This document shows positions 27,492 through 37,192 of a DNA stretch of 64,000 nt, piece after piece (the stretch's first letter is position 1; each line of letters opens with the position of its first letter). Where the stretch lies: contig NZ_JADFBX010000003.1 of the NCBI RefSeq assembly GCF_015223055.1, positions 558,001 to 622,000 of the forward strand, given 5' to 3'. The DNA comes from Pedobacter sp. MC2016-24. GTDB lineage: Bacteria > Bacteroidota > Bacteroidia > Sphingobacteriales > Sphingobacteriaceae. Both the position numbers and the translations under genes were made by a program. The notes beneath the pieces are model-generated. The model searched no databases. It was given only the letters and a program-made list of their open reading frames with translations, and was not told where the DNA came from.

Positions 27492-28697
27492 ATGATGATG
27501 AAATCAAATTGTATTTTAGTTGGTCTGACAGCGCTGTTGTGGCTCCCGGGACAAGCGCAGGAAAAACTCGAAACGGGTTCTAAAAAACCGATGCCCCAGG
27601 AATGGATAGATCTGCAGACCGGGCATAAAGTTGTCCGCCTTTCCCGTTTACCCGGAAACAGCAGTAGCTTTTACTTTCATAACAATCCATTTGTGGGTGA
27701 TAAAATGTTTTTTTACAACTCAGTAAATAACAGCCGTCAGGTATTTACGGTAGATATGAAAACCCTGAAAACGGAACAGATTACCCATCAGAAAAACCCG
27801 ATGCGTGCCGAAATTGTGGCCCATAAATCGCAGGAAGTAGTTTACCAGATTCAGGATAGCGTATTTGCCAGTAGTGCAATAACCAAGAAAACACGCTTAT
27901 TGTATGTTTTTCCCGCAGACCTTAAAGCAACAGTATCTACGATGAATGCGGATGAAACGGTACTGGCAGGCAAATTTAGTGATGGAGACACCGAACGGGA
28001 GATCTTAAAGCAGTATCCTGAAAAAAGCCAGTTCTTTAACCGGATCTATGATGCTAAAATTCCGAACACCTTGTTTACCATCGATCTGAAAACAGGGAAG
28101 TTGAATAAGATTCATACTGAAAAGACCTGGCTGGGGCATGTGCAGTTTTCTCCCACAGATCCTAACCAGCTGATGTTTTGCCAGGAAGGGCCATGGCATA
28201 AGGTGGACCGGATCTGGACCATTAACATCGCCAACGGAGAAGTTAAAAAAAGGCATAACCGGACCATGGACATGGAAATTGCGGGACATGAGTTTTTTGC
28301 ACCTGATGGTAAAACCATTTGGTTTGACCACCAGATGCCACGCAGTACCAAATTTTATTTAACAGGCGTAAACCTGAATACTGGTGCCGAAAAGAAATAT
28401 GAGCTGCAGAGAAATGAATGGTCTATCCATTTCAATATCTCTCCCGATCAGCGTCTGTTTGCGGGCGATGGAGGAGATCCCAAACAAGTGGCCAAGGCTG
28501 ATGATGGCATGTGGATCTACCTGTTTAAGCCGGTTGGCGATAAATTCCAGTCAGAAAAGCTGGTTAACATGAAAGCACATGGGTATAAACTAGAACCCAA
28601 TGTACACTTCTCTCCAGATGGTAAATGGGTGATTTTTCGAGCCAATTTTGAAGGTGAAAGCCAGGTGTACGCTGTAGAAATCGCAAAAAGTAAATAA
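27492..28697 (+). CDS. PL22-family oligogalacturonate lyase
   Basis: The 401-residue protein has a signal-like N-terminus (LPGQAQ) and a WD-like seven-bladed propeller: WIDLQTGHKVVRLSRLPGN, NNPFVGDKMFFYNS, HVQFSPTDPNQLMFCQEGP, KVDRIWTIN, GHEFFAPDGKTIWFDHQMP and NVHFSPDGKWVIFRANFEG. PL22 enzymes split short oligogalacturonides by metal-dependent beta-elimination, and the His residues in GHEFF and WFDHQ fit the metal site (residue assignment from family memory). PL22 enzymes are often cytoplasmic; this one seems exported and so probably periplasmic. It lies 8 bp after the GH105 gene and 19 bp before a GH2 gene. Confidence 0.88.
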   Translation: MMMKSNCILVGLTALLWLPGQAQEKLETGSKKPMPQEWIDLQTGHKVVRLSRLPGNSSSFYFHNNPFVGDKMFFYNSVNNSRQVFTVDMKTLKTEQITHQKNPMRAEIVAHKSQEVVYQIQDSVFASSAITKKTRLLYVFPADLKATVSTMNADETVLAGKFSDGDTEREILKQYPEKSQFFNRIYDAKIPNTLFTIDLKTGKLNKIHTEKTWLGHVQFSPTDPNQLMFCQEGPWHKVDRIWTINIANGEVKKRHNRTMDMEIAGHEFFAPDGKTIWFDHQMPRSTKFYLTGVNLNTGAEKKYELQRNEWSIHFNISPDQRLFAGDGGDPKQVAKADDGMWIYLFKPVGDKFQSEKLVNMKAHGYKLEPNVHFSPDGKWVIFRANFEGESQVYAVEIAKSK

Positions 28698-28716
28698 CAA
28701 CATAGTAAACAATCTT

Positions 28717-31587
28717 ATGAATTTAAAAGCAGGAATTTTTAGCCTGAGCTTATTAGTCTGTTCTGCTCTGCCGGGTTTTTCACAAACGAAACCTGTAAAG
28801 CAGATCCAGTACCTTTCCGGAACAGATAACGTGCATACCAAAACCTGGGACTTCTGGGCCACAGGCGGTAGAAATAGTGGGATATGGTCTAAAATTGAAG
28901 TGCCTTCACATTGGGAGCAACAAGGTTTTGGTGCATACAATTACGGTCGCGACTATGTAACTTATGGAAAAAACTTCCGCTTTGCCGATGAAAAAGGTAT
29001 ATACAAGCATCGCTTTACAGTACCTATAGACTGGAAAGACAAAGATGTTTACATCGTTTTTGAGGGGTCGATGACGGATACTGAGTTGAAAATCAATGGT
29101 AAATCTGCAGGGCCTGCCCATCAAGGTGCTTTTTACAGATTCAGGTACAACATAAACGCGCTAATCAAATTTGATAAAGAAAATCAATTGGAAGCTGTGG
29201 TTAGCAAAATGTCGGCCGATGCCTCTGTAAACAATGCGGAACGCCTGGCCGACTACTGGATATTGGGTGGAATTTTCCGCCCGGTGTATCTGGAAGCTTT
29301 CCCAAAAGAACACATCGACTGGACTGCCATTGATGCCAAAGCAGACGGTACATTTAACATGAATGTTCATTTGAAAAATGTAAAACCTGGAAGAACCATC
29401 CTTGCTGAAATTGTGGATAGCAAGGGGAAGGTTGTGGCCACTACAAAAACAACTACAGGTAACGACTCGGTCGCCAATGTAAAGGCGGTGGTTAAAAATC
29501 CGGCACTTTGGACCGCAGAAAGTCCGAACCGCTACCAGGTGAATATCACGGTGCAGAATGCAGGCAAATCCATTTATCAGGCAACTGATAAATTTGGTTT
29601 CAGGACCATAGAGATCAGAAAAGGGGACGGGATTTACCTCAATGGAACCAAGATTAAAATGAAAGGGGTGAACCGCCATGTGTGGTGGCCGGAGACCGGG
29701 CGCGCAATTAATCCGCAAATTGATTTGATGGATGTGAAGCTGATTAAAGAAATGAACATGAATGCTGTTCGCTGCTCTCATTATCCACCAGACCAAAGCT
29801 TTCTTAACATCTGTGATTCATTGGGATTGTACGTGCTGGATGAACTGGCAGGCTGGCAAAAAGCATACAGTACCAAAGCAGGGCGGCCATTGGTTAAAGA
29901 AATGGTGATCAGGGATGTCAACCATCCTTCGATTATTTTTTGGAGCAATGGAAATGAAGGCGGACATAACTTTGATCTGGATGCAGACTATGCCAAATAT
30001 GATCTTTCCAGGCGACCGGTCATTCATGCACACCATAAACCGGGTAATGCTTTTGGCGGAATTGACTGTAATCACTATGAGGATTATTACAGTACCAAAA
30101 AGATTTTAGCGGATACCAATATCTATATGCCTACCGAATTTTTACATGCCCAGGATGATGGCGGTGGTGCAGCATCGCTGGCTGATTTTTGGGATTTACA
30201 TTGGAAGGAAAAAAGAGGTGCAGGTGGCTTTATCTGGGATTTGGCAGATGAGGGCCTGGTACGTACCGACCAAAACCGCATCATTGATGTGAATGGTGTA
30301 AATGCACCGGATGGCCTGGTTGGTCCGCATCGCGAAAAAGAAGGCAGTGCTTATGCCATACGTGAAATTTACAGCCCGGTGAAAATTGACCTGAAAGTGT
30401 TGCCTCAAGACTTTAATGGAACTATTCCGGTCGAAAACCGTTATCATTTTACCAATATCAACCAATGTCAGTTTAAATGGGAACTGATCAATTTTAAAAA
30501 ACAGGATGAACTGGACCATGGATACCTTTCTTTAAAACAGGGTGGCGTAACTGCACCTGCCATTGCGCCGGTAGCAAAAGGAAATTTAAAAATAGATTTG
30601 CCCGGAGATTGGAAGAATTACGATGCCCTGGCACTCTCGGCATATGATCCTTTTGGAAACGAGCTATACAGATGGGTATGGAAAGTAAAATCTAATGCAC
30701 AGTTGTTTGCCAAATCAGTAGCGCGGCAGCCATCCAATACCGCTGGTGTAACAACTACCGAAACTGATAGTACGCTTACGATGAAAGCCAGTGGCATATC
30801 GGTTACGTTAAGCAAAAAAACGGGTAAACTGGTACAATTGGGTAACGAAAGTAGTGCCGGTTTATTTTTCAATAACGGACCTGTTCTGGTTTCCGGCAAT
30901 GCCAGTTTTACCGGATTAAAATACAGTAAAGAAGGTGATGCCATTGTGGCCGAAGCGGCTTATACAGGCGATATGAAATATGTGCGCTGGAAAATGAACG
31001 CGAACGGTTGGTTGGAAATGACTTATGAATATGCCTTAAATGGCGATTACAGGTTTGCTGGTATCAGCTTCAATTATCCTGAAAACTTTGTTTTAGGTGC
31101 CAAATGGCTGGGTAAAGGCCCCTCAAGGGTGTGGAAAAACCGTTTACAAGGCGGCACCTATAATGTTTTTGAAAATAGAAATAACAATACTCAAACAGGT
31201 AGTGCGCCATGGGTTTATCCAGAGTTTAAGGGCTATTTTTCGGATGTGGTTTGGATGGAAATGAATACTGTACAGGGTAAATTTACCATCGCTTCACCGG
31301 ATGATGATTTGTTTGTTCGTCTGTTTAACTTTTATGGCTTAAGCGGCGTGGCTTCTTATCCGCAGCTTCCTGTAGGAGACATTTCCTTTCTGGATGCAAT
31401 CCCGCCAATTGGAAGTAAACTGGCCTTAAATGTAACACCAGATGCGAAAAACCTTGGCCCACTTGGCGAGTTAAACCACATCAATGGCACCAAAAAAAGA
31501 ACGCTGTTGTTTTACTTTGGCTTGCCAAAACCAGATGGTGACAATAAACAGTTTACCATGCCTAAAGAGAATATTTTAACGAATTAA
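28717..31587 (+). CDS. GH2-family beta-galactosidase-like enzyme
   Basis: The 956-residue secreted protein (signal ending GFSQ) has the GH2 order: a jelly-roll sugar-binding domain (VPSHWEQQGFGAYNYG; YKHRFTVP), Ig-like domain, TIM barrel (MKGVNRHVWWPETGRAI; NAVRCSHYPPDQ; DSLGLYVLDELAGW), then C-terminal sandwich domains including an LacZ small-chain-like end (MTYEYALNGDYRFAGISF). The acid/base is Glu414 in SNGNEGG and the likely nucleophile is Glu474 in PTEFLHAQ. It probably removes beta-galactose from galactan or arabinogalactan side chains in the periplasm. It closes the + strand cluster, and a perfect bidirectional terminator follows. Confidence 0.92.
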   Translation: MNLKAGIFSLSLLVCSALPGFSQTKPVKQIQYLSGTDNVHTKTWDFWATGGRNSGIWSKIEVPSHWEQQGFGAYNYGRDYVTYGKNFRFADEKGIYKHRFTVPIDWKDKDVYIVFEGSMTDTELKINGKSAGPAHQGAFYRFRYNINALIKFDKENQLEAVVSKMSADASVNNAERLADYWILGGIFRPVYLEAFPKEHIDWTAIDAKADGTFNMNVHLKNVKPGRTILAEIVDSKGKVVATTKTTTGNDSVANVKAVVKNPALWTAESPNRYQVNITVQNAGKSIYQATDKFGFRTIEIRKGDGIYLNGTKIKMKGVNRHVWWPETGRAINPQIDLMDVKLIKEMNMNAVRCSHYPPDQSFLNICDSLGLYVLDELAGWQKAYSTKAGRPLVKEMVIRDVNHPSIIFWSNGNEGGHNFDLDADYAKYDLSRRPVIHAHHKPGNAFGGIDCNHYEDYYSTKKILADTNIYMPTEFLHAQDDGGGAASLADFWDLHWKEKRGAGGFIWDLADEGLVRTDQNRIIDVNGVNAPDGLVGPHREKEGSAYAIREIYSPVKIDLKVLPQDFNGTIPVENRYHFTNINQCQFKWELINFKKQDELDHGYLSLKQGGVTAPAIAPVAKGNLKIDLPGDWKNYDALALSAYDPFGNELYRWVWKVKSNAQLFAKSVARQPSNTAGVTTTETDSTLTMKASGISVTLSKKTGKLVQLGNESSAGLFFNNGPVLVSGNASFTGLKYSKEGDAIVAEAAYTGDMKYVRWKMNANGWLEMTYEYALNGDYRFAGISFNYPENFVLGAKWLGKGPSRVWKNRLQGGTYNVFENRNNNTQTGSAPWVYPEFKGYFSDVVWMEMNTVQGKFTIASPDDDLFVRLFNFYGLSGVASYPQLPVGDISFLDAIPPIGSKLALNVTPDAKNLGPLGELNHINGTKKRTLLFYFGLPKPDGDNKQFTMPKENILTN

Positions 31588-31620
31588 AAGCAAGTAAGAT
31601 TGAGCAGATTTGCATCAAAC

Positions 31621-31656
31621 AAAAAAGGAGTTGCGCATGTGCGCAACTCCTTTTTT
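31621..31656. terminator. Bidirectional intrinsic terminator between two GH2 genes
   Basis: A perfect 24-bp palindrome (11-bp arms GGAGTTGCGCA / TGCGCAACTCC around TG, 31627-31650) is flanked by six A on the left and six T on the right. It serves both converging GH2 genes, which end at 31587 (+) and 31676 (-). Confidence 0.93.
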
Positions 31657-31675
31657 GTTTTGAGTATTTAGTCAA

Positions 31676-34642
31676 TTAAGGATTTTCATATACGTCTGCT
31701 TCAATGATGCTGAAGGCACCTTTTGAATTGGAACCCGGCATATCAATACCGTCATCCAGCTTTTTGCCATTCATTTCCGTGCCGAAATTGCTGCCGTTTT
31801 GACCAGCTCCAGTATTGCTTAGCAAAATGGTAACCGTTTTGCCTGTTGTCGCTTTACAAACAGCGGTAAAATAGCCTAAACCAGGCTTGGTAAGGCCATT
31901 GAATACTTCCTTATTGTCAACTAAAATCCGGATTGGATAAATCTTGGTCCTGAATCCGTTCAATTTTAAACCGACACCTGTTATGGTACTTTCTTTTGCT
32001 AAAGTATATTTGATCCAGGCAGTTGAAACCTTGCCATCATTGGCCCAGCCAGTCAGCTCATTATCATCATAGCTTAGTTTTGCCTTGTCTGCATTAGCAC
32101 CGGCATCTGCAGCCACGATTTTTACCGTTTTACGGCTAACTGTATATGAAGGGCCAGCGGGGGTAGCACCTCTGCTCAAATCAGATTTCAGTCCGTCTGC
32201 AGGTAATACTGTTGTTAAGCCATCCTGTACCTGGAAAGGTACGGACTCAAAAGAAATAGAAGCCGTCTTTAATCCCTCAGCACTTGCGGTTAAATCTATT
32301 TTTCCAGCGGTAGTTGTAGAGCGGATGATGACACGGTTTACGCCGCCTTCAACAGGTAGTATTTTTGATAAAATATAGTTATCCGGGCCTTGGGCAATGC
32401 CACCACGCCATTCGGCCGGGCCAGTCAATTTGAAGTTAACCGGGTTCAATGCAGTAGGACAACGGTTGCCGTTCTGATCAATAACTTCCACTTCTACCAA
32501 TACAGCATCAGCTGCATCCGCTTTAAATCCGGTCGGGTTTTTTAAGGCGGTTAAGCGAAGTGCTGCAGGAACTCCTGCAGTTTTCAATTGGGTTTCCGCC
32601 AGTTTCTTGCCATTGTTGTCAAAGGACACCGCTTTTAAAATGCCAGCTTTCCAGCTGATGTTTTTAAAGGTATATAGAAACCCATCGCTGAGTTCGCCAA
32701 AGCCCAGAGACTTATTGTTTAGCACCAGTTCTACTTTGTCGCCTGTAGCCACCACATAGATGTCTTTCTTTACACCAGCTTTGTAGTTCCAGTGACCCAT
32801 GATGTGGATCCCCGTTTTCTTCGGCTCAACCCATCCATCCCAGATGACCTGGTGGGCATAATAACCGTCTTTTGGAATGCGCATGGCATCTACTTCTCCA
32901 CTGCGACGGTAGTTCTCTTCGCCACGGTGATGGGTATTGGAATCTGAAAAAATGATATTTACACCACCAGAACTAACGCGTGTACCGGTACCCGGACGTT
33001 CCTGATAATAATCATTCCAACGGGCAATACTTTCAATCGCGTGCGAATCCTGGTTTCGGTTGTAATCACTGGCATCAGCGCCTTTGTACAAAGGGCCGGC
33101 ACCGTTTTTATGGAAAGGCGGACTATACTCATCCCAGTATTTTCTTAAACCTTCATCACGGGAATATTCCATAGACCATAATGGCTTGTTTGCGCTTTTG
33201 TTGATATACAGCATTTCCCCGCCATACTCTGCCTGGTCAATATCCAGCATTTCTCTGGAACCAATCGCTCTGCCTCCATGTGGATCATACTGGTTGCGGA
33301 TATCTTTCATTTCCTGCATGTGCGCTGCGCTGATCGACTCATTACCGCACTCATAAAACAAAATACTTGGATTGTTGCGGTTGTAAATAATGGCATCGCG
33401 CATCACTGATTTTCGTTGTTCCCATCTTACTCCTTCTACATCTTTCTCAGCATCACCGGCAGGCATAGCTTGAATTAAACCTACACGGTCACAAGATTCA
33501 ATATCTTGTTTCCATGGTGTAATGTGCATCCAGCGCACCAGGTTGGCATTGCTTTGAACCATGAGCTTATTGCTGTAATCGCTCATCCATGCCGGAACAG
33601 AAAGTCCGATGGCTGGCCATTCATTGCTGGTTCTTTGTGCATACCCCTTCATCATCAATACGCGGTCATTTAAATAAACCATGCCGTTTTTAAATTCAGC
33701 TTTTCTAAAGCCAGTTTTTGTGGTCATTTCATCCACTACCTTACTCCCTGTTTTTAAGCGGGTAGTTACAGCATAAAGATACCCGTAACCCCAACTCCAG
33801 AAATTCAGATTGTTTACAGCGGCTTGTGCTGTCAGTGTTTTGGTCTCGCCAGGTTTGATACTCGAGCTTGGACCATTAAAGGTTTTGATGATTTTATTGT
33901 CGGCATCCCTGATTTCTACTTCATATTGAAAACTTTGAACGGTGCTGTCTTCATTTTTAATTTCCGACTGGGCTACGACGCTTGCAGATTTGCCTGGAAT
34001 GTCAAAATCCTGAGCAAATATGTAAGTCCCTGTTGTTTTCAATGTGGTGTACAAGGGTAGTGTTTGGTACAATTTACCTGTGGCATGCAACCTCGCGTTT
34101 TTAGACAATCCACCATAGTTGGCATTGAAGTTTTTATCGTTCCATTGATAACCAGAATTGGTGGCTTTTTCTTTATAATTCCAGGCATTGTCGATGCGTA
34201 CAGCCAATACGTTTTCTTCTCCCTGGGGTTTCAATACATCGGTAATATCGAAACCAAAAGCCATAATTCCATTTTCGTGCAAACCGATGAACTTTCCATT
34301 CAGATAGAATTCCCCAGCCTGACGAACGCCTTCAAATTCCAGGAATATCTTTTTCCCCGCATCTGATGGCCGGATTTTAAAATGTTTGCGGTACCAGGCA
34401 ATGCCGGTAGGTAAATCTTCAATTGATTTTCTAAAAGCTTCATCCTCATTCCAGGCATGCGGAAGGGTAATGTCTTTCCAGTCTTTATCGTTGAAGCCGG
34501 GCGATGCTGCATCGGTTGCATCGCCAACATACAGTTTCCAGCCGGGATTAAAATTATAAGTTACCCTTGTTGGATTTCCGGACTGGGCAAAGGCAATGTA
34601 GCTTATTAAAAAGCTTAAGATTAAGGTCAGTTTAAGTCTCAT
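31676..34642 (-). CDS. GH2-family beta-galactosidase-like enzyme, second type
   Basis: The 988-residue secreted protein (signal ending IAFAQ) has a GH2 sugar-binding domain (LPHAWNEDEAFRKS; GIAWYRKHFKI; FLEFEGVRQAGEFYLNGKFIG), Ig-like domain, and a TIM barrel with acid/base Glu435 (YECGNESISAAH) and likely nucleophile Glu492 (LWSMEYSRDEG). A DUF4982-like and further sandwich domains follow, ending in a discoidin/NPCBM-like module (ITGVGLKLNGFRTKIYPIRI). It differs from the GH2 encoded opposite, which lacks this C-terminus. It is 16 bp downstream of a GH43 gene on the same strand, so these two form an operon. Substrate is probably a galactose-containing pectin side chain. Confidence 0.92.
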   Translation of the reverse strand: MRLKLTLILSFLISYIAFAQSGNPTRVTYNFNPGWKLYVGDATDAASPGFNDKDWKDITLPHAWNEDEAFRKSIEDLPTGIAWYRKHFKIRPSDAGKKIFLEFEGVRQAGEFYLNGKFIGLHENGIMAFGFDITDVLKPQGEENVLAVRIDNAWNYKEKATNSGYQWNDKNFNANYGGLSKNARLHATGKLYQTLPLYTTLKTTGTYIFAQDFDIPGKSASVVAQSEIKNEDSTVQSFQYEVEIRDADNKIIKTFNGPSSSIKPGETKTLTAQAAVNNLNFWSWGYGYLYAVTTRLKTGSKVVDEMTTKTGFRKAEFKNGMVYLNDRVLMMKGYAQRTSNEWPAIGLSVPAWMSDYSNKLMVQSNANLVRWMHITPWKQDIESCDRVGLIQAMPAGDAEKDVEGVRWEQRKSVMRDAIIYNRNNPSILFYECGNESISAAHMQEMKDIRNQYDPHGGRAIGSREMLDIDQAEYGGEMLYINKSANKPLWSMEYSRDEGLRKYWDEYSPPFHKNGAGPLYKGADASDYNRNQDSHAIESIARWNDYYQERPGTGTRVSSGGVNIIFSDSNTHHRGEENYRRSGEVDAMRIPKDGYYAHQVIWDGWVEPKKTGIHIMGHWNYKAGVKKDIYVVATGDKVELVLNNKSLGFGELSDGFLYTFKNISWKAGILKAVSFDNNGKKLAETQLKTAGVPAALRLTALKNPTGFKADAADAVLVEVEVIDQNGNRCPTALNPVNFKLTGPAEWRGGIAQGPDNYILSKILPVEGGVNRVIIRSTTTAGKIDLTASAEGLKTASISFESVPFQVQDGLTTVLPADGLKSDLSRGATPAGPSYTVSRKTVKIVAADAGANADKAKLSYDDNELTGWANDGKVSTAWIKYTLAKESTITGVGLKLNGFRTKIYPIRILVDNKEVFNGLTKPGLGYFTAVCKATTGKTVTILLSNTGAGQNGSNFGTEMNGKKLDDGIDMPGSNSKGAFSIIEADVYENP

Positions 34643-34658
34643 ATATTGGGTCGTGTGT

Positions 34659-35666
34659 TTAATGTTTTAAGGCGATTTTTAAGGGTTTGTCTCTGTCACA
34701 GGTGATTTCGCCATGGTGGTATTCCAGTTCTGCAAGCTGCAAACTGCTGCGTCGGGTTTCGTAATTGTCTATGCCTTTATTTGCTGGTGTCCTGCCTGGA
34801 TGGGTAAAATAGTAGATAAATGCGCGTCCATTGTTTACCACCACATCGGCATGACCACCCATCACCTCATCGTCAGTTCCCTTGCCTGGAAGCTGGAGAA
34901 TGTTTTCGGCTTGCCGTTTCCAGCTGATCAGGTCTTTCGATGCATAAACGCCAAGCCCTTTCCAATTGTCGACAATCATCCAATAGGTATCCTTCCAAGA
35001 AAATACCTTGGGGCCTTCGCCGCCACGATCTGCAATCACACGTTTCCCTGCGTCCTTCCAACGGTAGAGGTCGTCACTTTCGGCGTAATAAATGGACTTG
35101 CTATCCATTTCATTGTTGTAATACATCCGCCAGCCCGCTCCGGGTACTTTAAATACACAGGCATCGATACATTTTTCAGAGGCAAGGGTTAGTTTAGACT
35201 CAAATTTCCAGCTGATCAGGTTGTTGCTGCTCAGGTGGACAATATATCTGGGGTGCCGCCAATCGCTGAAAACTCCGGGTACATAGGTAAGATACATGTG
35301 ATAGGTTCCTTTGTTTTCGATCACTTCAGGTGCCCAGTGGGTATAATCGCTCAGCCGGTATTGAATGTCGCAGGTGTCACGGTATTTCCAGTCTACTCCG
35401 TTGTAGGACTCGGCAATGCCGATCCTGGTTCCATGAACCCAGGTCACACCGTCCAGATCTTTTACATTTGCACGGCGATTGGTGTACAACATAAACCACT
35501 TCTTTTCGGCTTTATTCCAGATGACAACCGGATCTGCTGCACCATCGTATACCGGATCACGGTAAACAGGCTTGGGCACCTGTTGAGCTTTCTGGTTACT
35601 TTGCGTATGTGCGAATACAGGAATGAAGAGAAGTATAAGCCAGAATAAACGTTTCAATTGCTGCAT
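34659..35666 (-). CDS. GH43-like secreted glycosidase
   Basis: The 335-residue protein has a signal peptide (ending AHTQS) and the five-bladed propeller of clan GH-F. The three acidic residues expected for this fold are visible: Asp45 in GAADPVVIW (base), the second Asp of CIDACVFK (pKa modulator) and the Glu of GGEGPKVFSW (acid). Other landmarks are THWAPEVIENKGTYHMYLTY and WMIVDNWKGLGVYASKDLISW. It probably releases arabinose or galactose from pectin side chains; the subfamily is not clear. It is the first gene of the minus-strand pair with the GH2 gene, and faces the CE12 gene across a 189-bp divergent region. Confidence 0.85.
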   Translation of the reverse strand: MQQLKRLFWLILLFIPVFAHTQSNQKAQQVPKPVYRDPVYDGAADPVVIWNKAEKKWFMLYTNRRANVKDLDGVTWVHGTRIGIAESYNGVDWKYRDTCDIQYRLSDYTHWAPEVIENKGTYHMYLTYVPGVFSDWRHPRYIVHLSSNNLISWKFESKLTLASEKCIDACVFKVPGAGWRMYYNNEMDSKSIYYAESDDLYRWKDAGKRVIADRGGEGPKVFSWKDTYWMIVDNWKGLGVYASKDLISWKRQAENILQLPGKGTDDEVMGGHADVVVNNGRAFIYYFTHPGRTPANKGIDNYETRRSSLQLAELEYHHGEITCDRDKPLKIALKH

Positions 35667-35709
35667 TTGGTTAGCTGATTTTTTGCCCGGTTTTAATTTG
35701 CCTCAAAAT

Positions 35710-35726
35710 ACGGCCTGATCGGCCGT
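35710..35726. promoter_or_regulatory. Inverted repeat in the GH43/CE12 divergent region
   Basis: ACGGCC and GGCCGT form a 6-bp inverted repeat with a 5-bp spacer. It lies 44 bp upstream of the minus-strand GH43 start and 130 bp upstream of the CE12 start. A second inverted repeat in the same gap is CTTAACA (35781-35787) with TGTTAAG (35805-35811). Either could be an operator; evidence is limited to symmetry. Confidence 0.3.
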
Positions 35727-35855
35727 TTGGCAACCCGTTCTATCCTGAATTTGTGCCTTGGTCATATCATTTTTACAATGCTTAACAGGATGGTGCATGT
35801 TGGATGTTAAGGAAAGGAAATGTACTCTTGTGATCTGAATATAAACGATAAAATA

Positions 35856-37139
35856 ATGATGAATGCCAATAGCTTCATAAAGGTAGCATTTGCTGCAGCT
35901 ATGATTAGTACAAGTTTAAAAGCGCAGGTGAAAACTGCTTTTAAATTTGATTTCTCCGATGGTAAAAAGGTTTCTGGGCTCACCCGGGTATTGCCCTCAG
36001 ATACGTATTCCAAATTGAAAGGATATGGCTTTGACCTGGATACGAAGATCAATGCTGAAGACCAGCCTTTTTATTTTTCGGTTGCTGTACCTGAAGGGAA
36101 TTATAAGGTAACTGTGACTTTAGGTGATGCAAAAAAAGCAATGGAGACTACTGTAAAAGCAGAGTCCAGGCGACTGATGCTGGAAGATGTGAAAACTAAG
36201 GCTGGTGAATTGGTTACCAGAACTTTCATTGTCAATGTGAAAGATCGTAATATTACTGGTGGGGAAGTAGTTGGGCTGAAGCCTCGTGAATTAACCAAAC
36301 TGGATTGGGACGATAAACTGACACTTGAGTTTGCAAAGCACCCTGCTGTTAAATCCATTGAGATTTCAAAAGTATCGGATCAGATTACGGTTTTCCTGGC
36401 TGGTAACTCCACTGTCGTCAACCAGGATGATGAGCCCTGGGCCTCATGGGGTCAAATGATCCCGAGGTTTTTTAAACCGGGTGTTTCCTTTGCGAACCAT
36501 GCAGAATCCGGATTGACGCTAGGTTCTTTCGCTGGAAGTCGCAGATTGAAGAAAGTATTGAGTGTTATGCAGCCTGGGGATTATCTGTTTATTGAATTCG
36601 GGCACAATGACCAAAAAGAAAAAGGGCCTAACGATGGCGCTTACAAATCTTATACAGAACGTTTGAAAAACTTTGTTGCTGAAACGAAGAAAAAAGGAGG
36701 AATTCCGGTGATCGTCACTTCAACCAGCCGCCGTGCTTTCGAAAATGGAAAGATTGTGAACTCTCTGGGTGATTTCCCGGAAGCTGCGCGGAAGGTAGCT
36801 GCTGATGAAAAAGTGGCATTGATTGATTTAAATGTGATGACTGCTGATTTGTTCAATGCTTTGGGAGAAGAAAGCTCCAAAAAGGCTTTTGTGCATTATC
36901 CGGCAAATTCCTATCCGGGACAAGATAAACCCTTAGCTGACAATACGCATTTCAATACCTATGGTGCGTATGAAATTGCGAAATGTGTGGTGGAAGGGAT
37001 TAAAAAGGCAAATTTAGGGATCAGTAAATTTCTGATCGATCCGGCATTTAACTTTGATCCTTCAAAACCGGATGCTGTGGCGAACTGGCATTGGCCGGAA
37101 AGTCCGAAAAGTAGTGTGGTGAAACCAGATGGGAATTAG
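35856..37139 (+). CDS. CE12-family rhamnogalacturonan acetylesterase (SGNH hydrolase)
   Basis: I start it at 35856 (MMNANSFIKVAFAAAM), which places the signal peptide at the N-terminus; an ATG at 35820 would precede it with 12 polar residues. The 427-residue product has an N-terminal galactose-binding-like domain (about 25-165, KFDFSDGKKVSGLTRVLPSD) and an SGNH esterase domain: VFLAGNSTVV (Ser185), FIEFGHNDQKEKG, and DNTHFNTYGAYEIA (Asp362, His365). The family removes acetyl groups from rhamnogalacturonan, making the backbone accessible. It stands alone on + between two minus-strand glycosidase units, with a hairpin after its stop codon. Confidence 0.93.
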   Translation: MMNANSFIKVAFAAAMISTSLKAQVKTAFKFDFSDGKKVSGLTRVLPSDTYSKLKGYGFDLDTKINAEDQPFYFSVAVPEGNYKVTVTLGDAKKAMETTVKAESRRLMLEDVKTKAGELVTRTFIVNVKDRNITGGEVVGLKPRELTKLDWDDKLTLEFAKHPAVKSIEISKVSDQITVFLAGNSTVVNQDDEPWASWGQMIPRFFKPGVSFANHAESGLTLGSFAGSRRLKKVLSVMQPGDYLFIEFGHNDQKEKGPNDGAYKSYTERLKNFVAETKKKGGIPVIVTSTSRRAFENGKIVNSLGDFPEAARKVAADEKVALIDLNVMTADLFNALGEESSKKAFVHYPANSYPGQDKPLADNTHFNTYGAYEIAKCVVEGIKKANLGISKFLIDPAFNFDPSKPDAVANWHWPESPKSSVVKPDGN

Positions 37140-37146
37140 AGATATT

Positions 37147-37188
37147 CAGGCTGTATCATGATTCTGATTTTGCTCAGGATACAGCCTG
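37147..37188. terminator. Hairpin between converging CE12 and GH43 genes
   Basis: CAGGCTGTATC (37147-37157) and GATACAGCCTG (37178-37188) are perfect 11-bp arms around a 20-nt loop. It lies between stop codons of converging genes (37139 and 37193). The flanks lack a long T-run, so termination strength is uncertain. Confidence 0.6.
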
Positions 37189-37192
37189 CGAA

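Noticed and set aside
29161..29796. 211-residue minus-strand open frame
   Set aside because: It lies wholly opposite the GH2 gene, has no recognisable motif, and reads as a low-complexity mirror of the sense codons.
34713..35192. 159-residue plus-strand open frame
   Set aside because: Entirely antisense to the GH43 gene at 34659-35666, whose catalytic residues are intact.
26021..35792. TAACAGGATG shared by two intergenic regions (26021-26030 and 35783-35792)
   Set aside because: A single 10-bp match with unlike flanks and different distances to genes; chance is likely.
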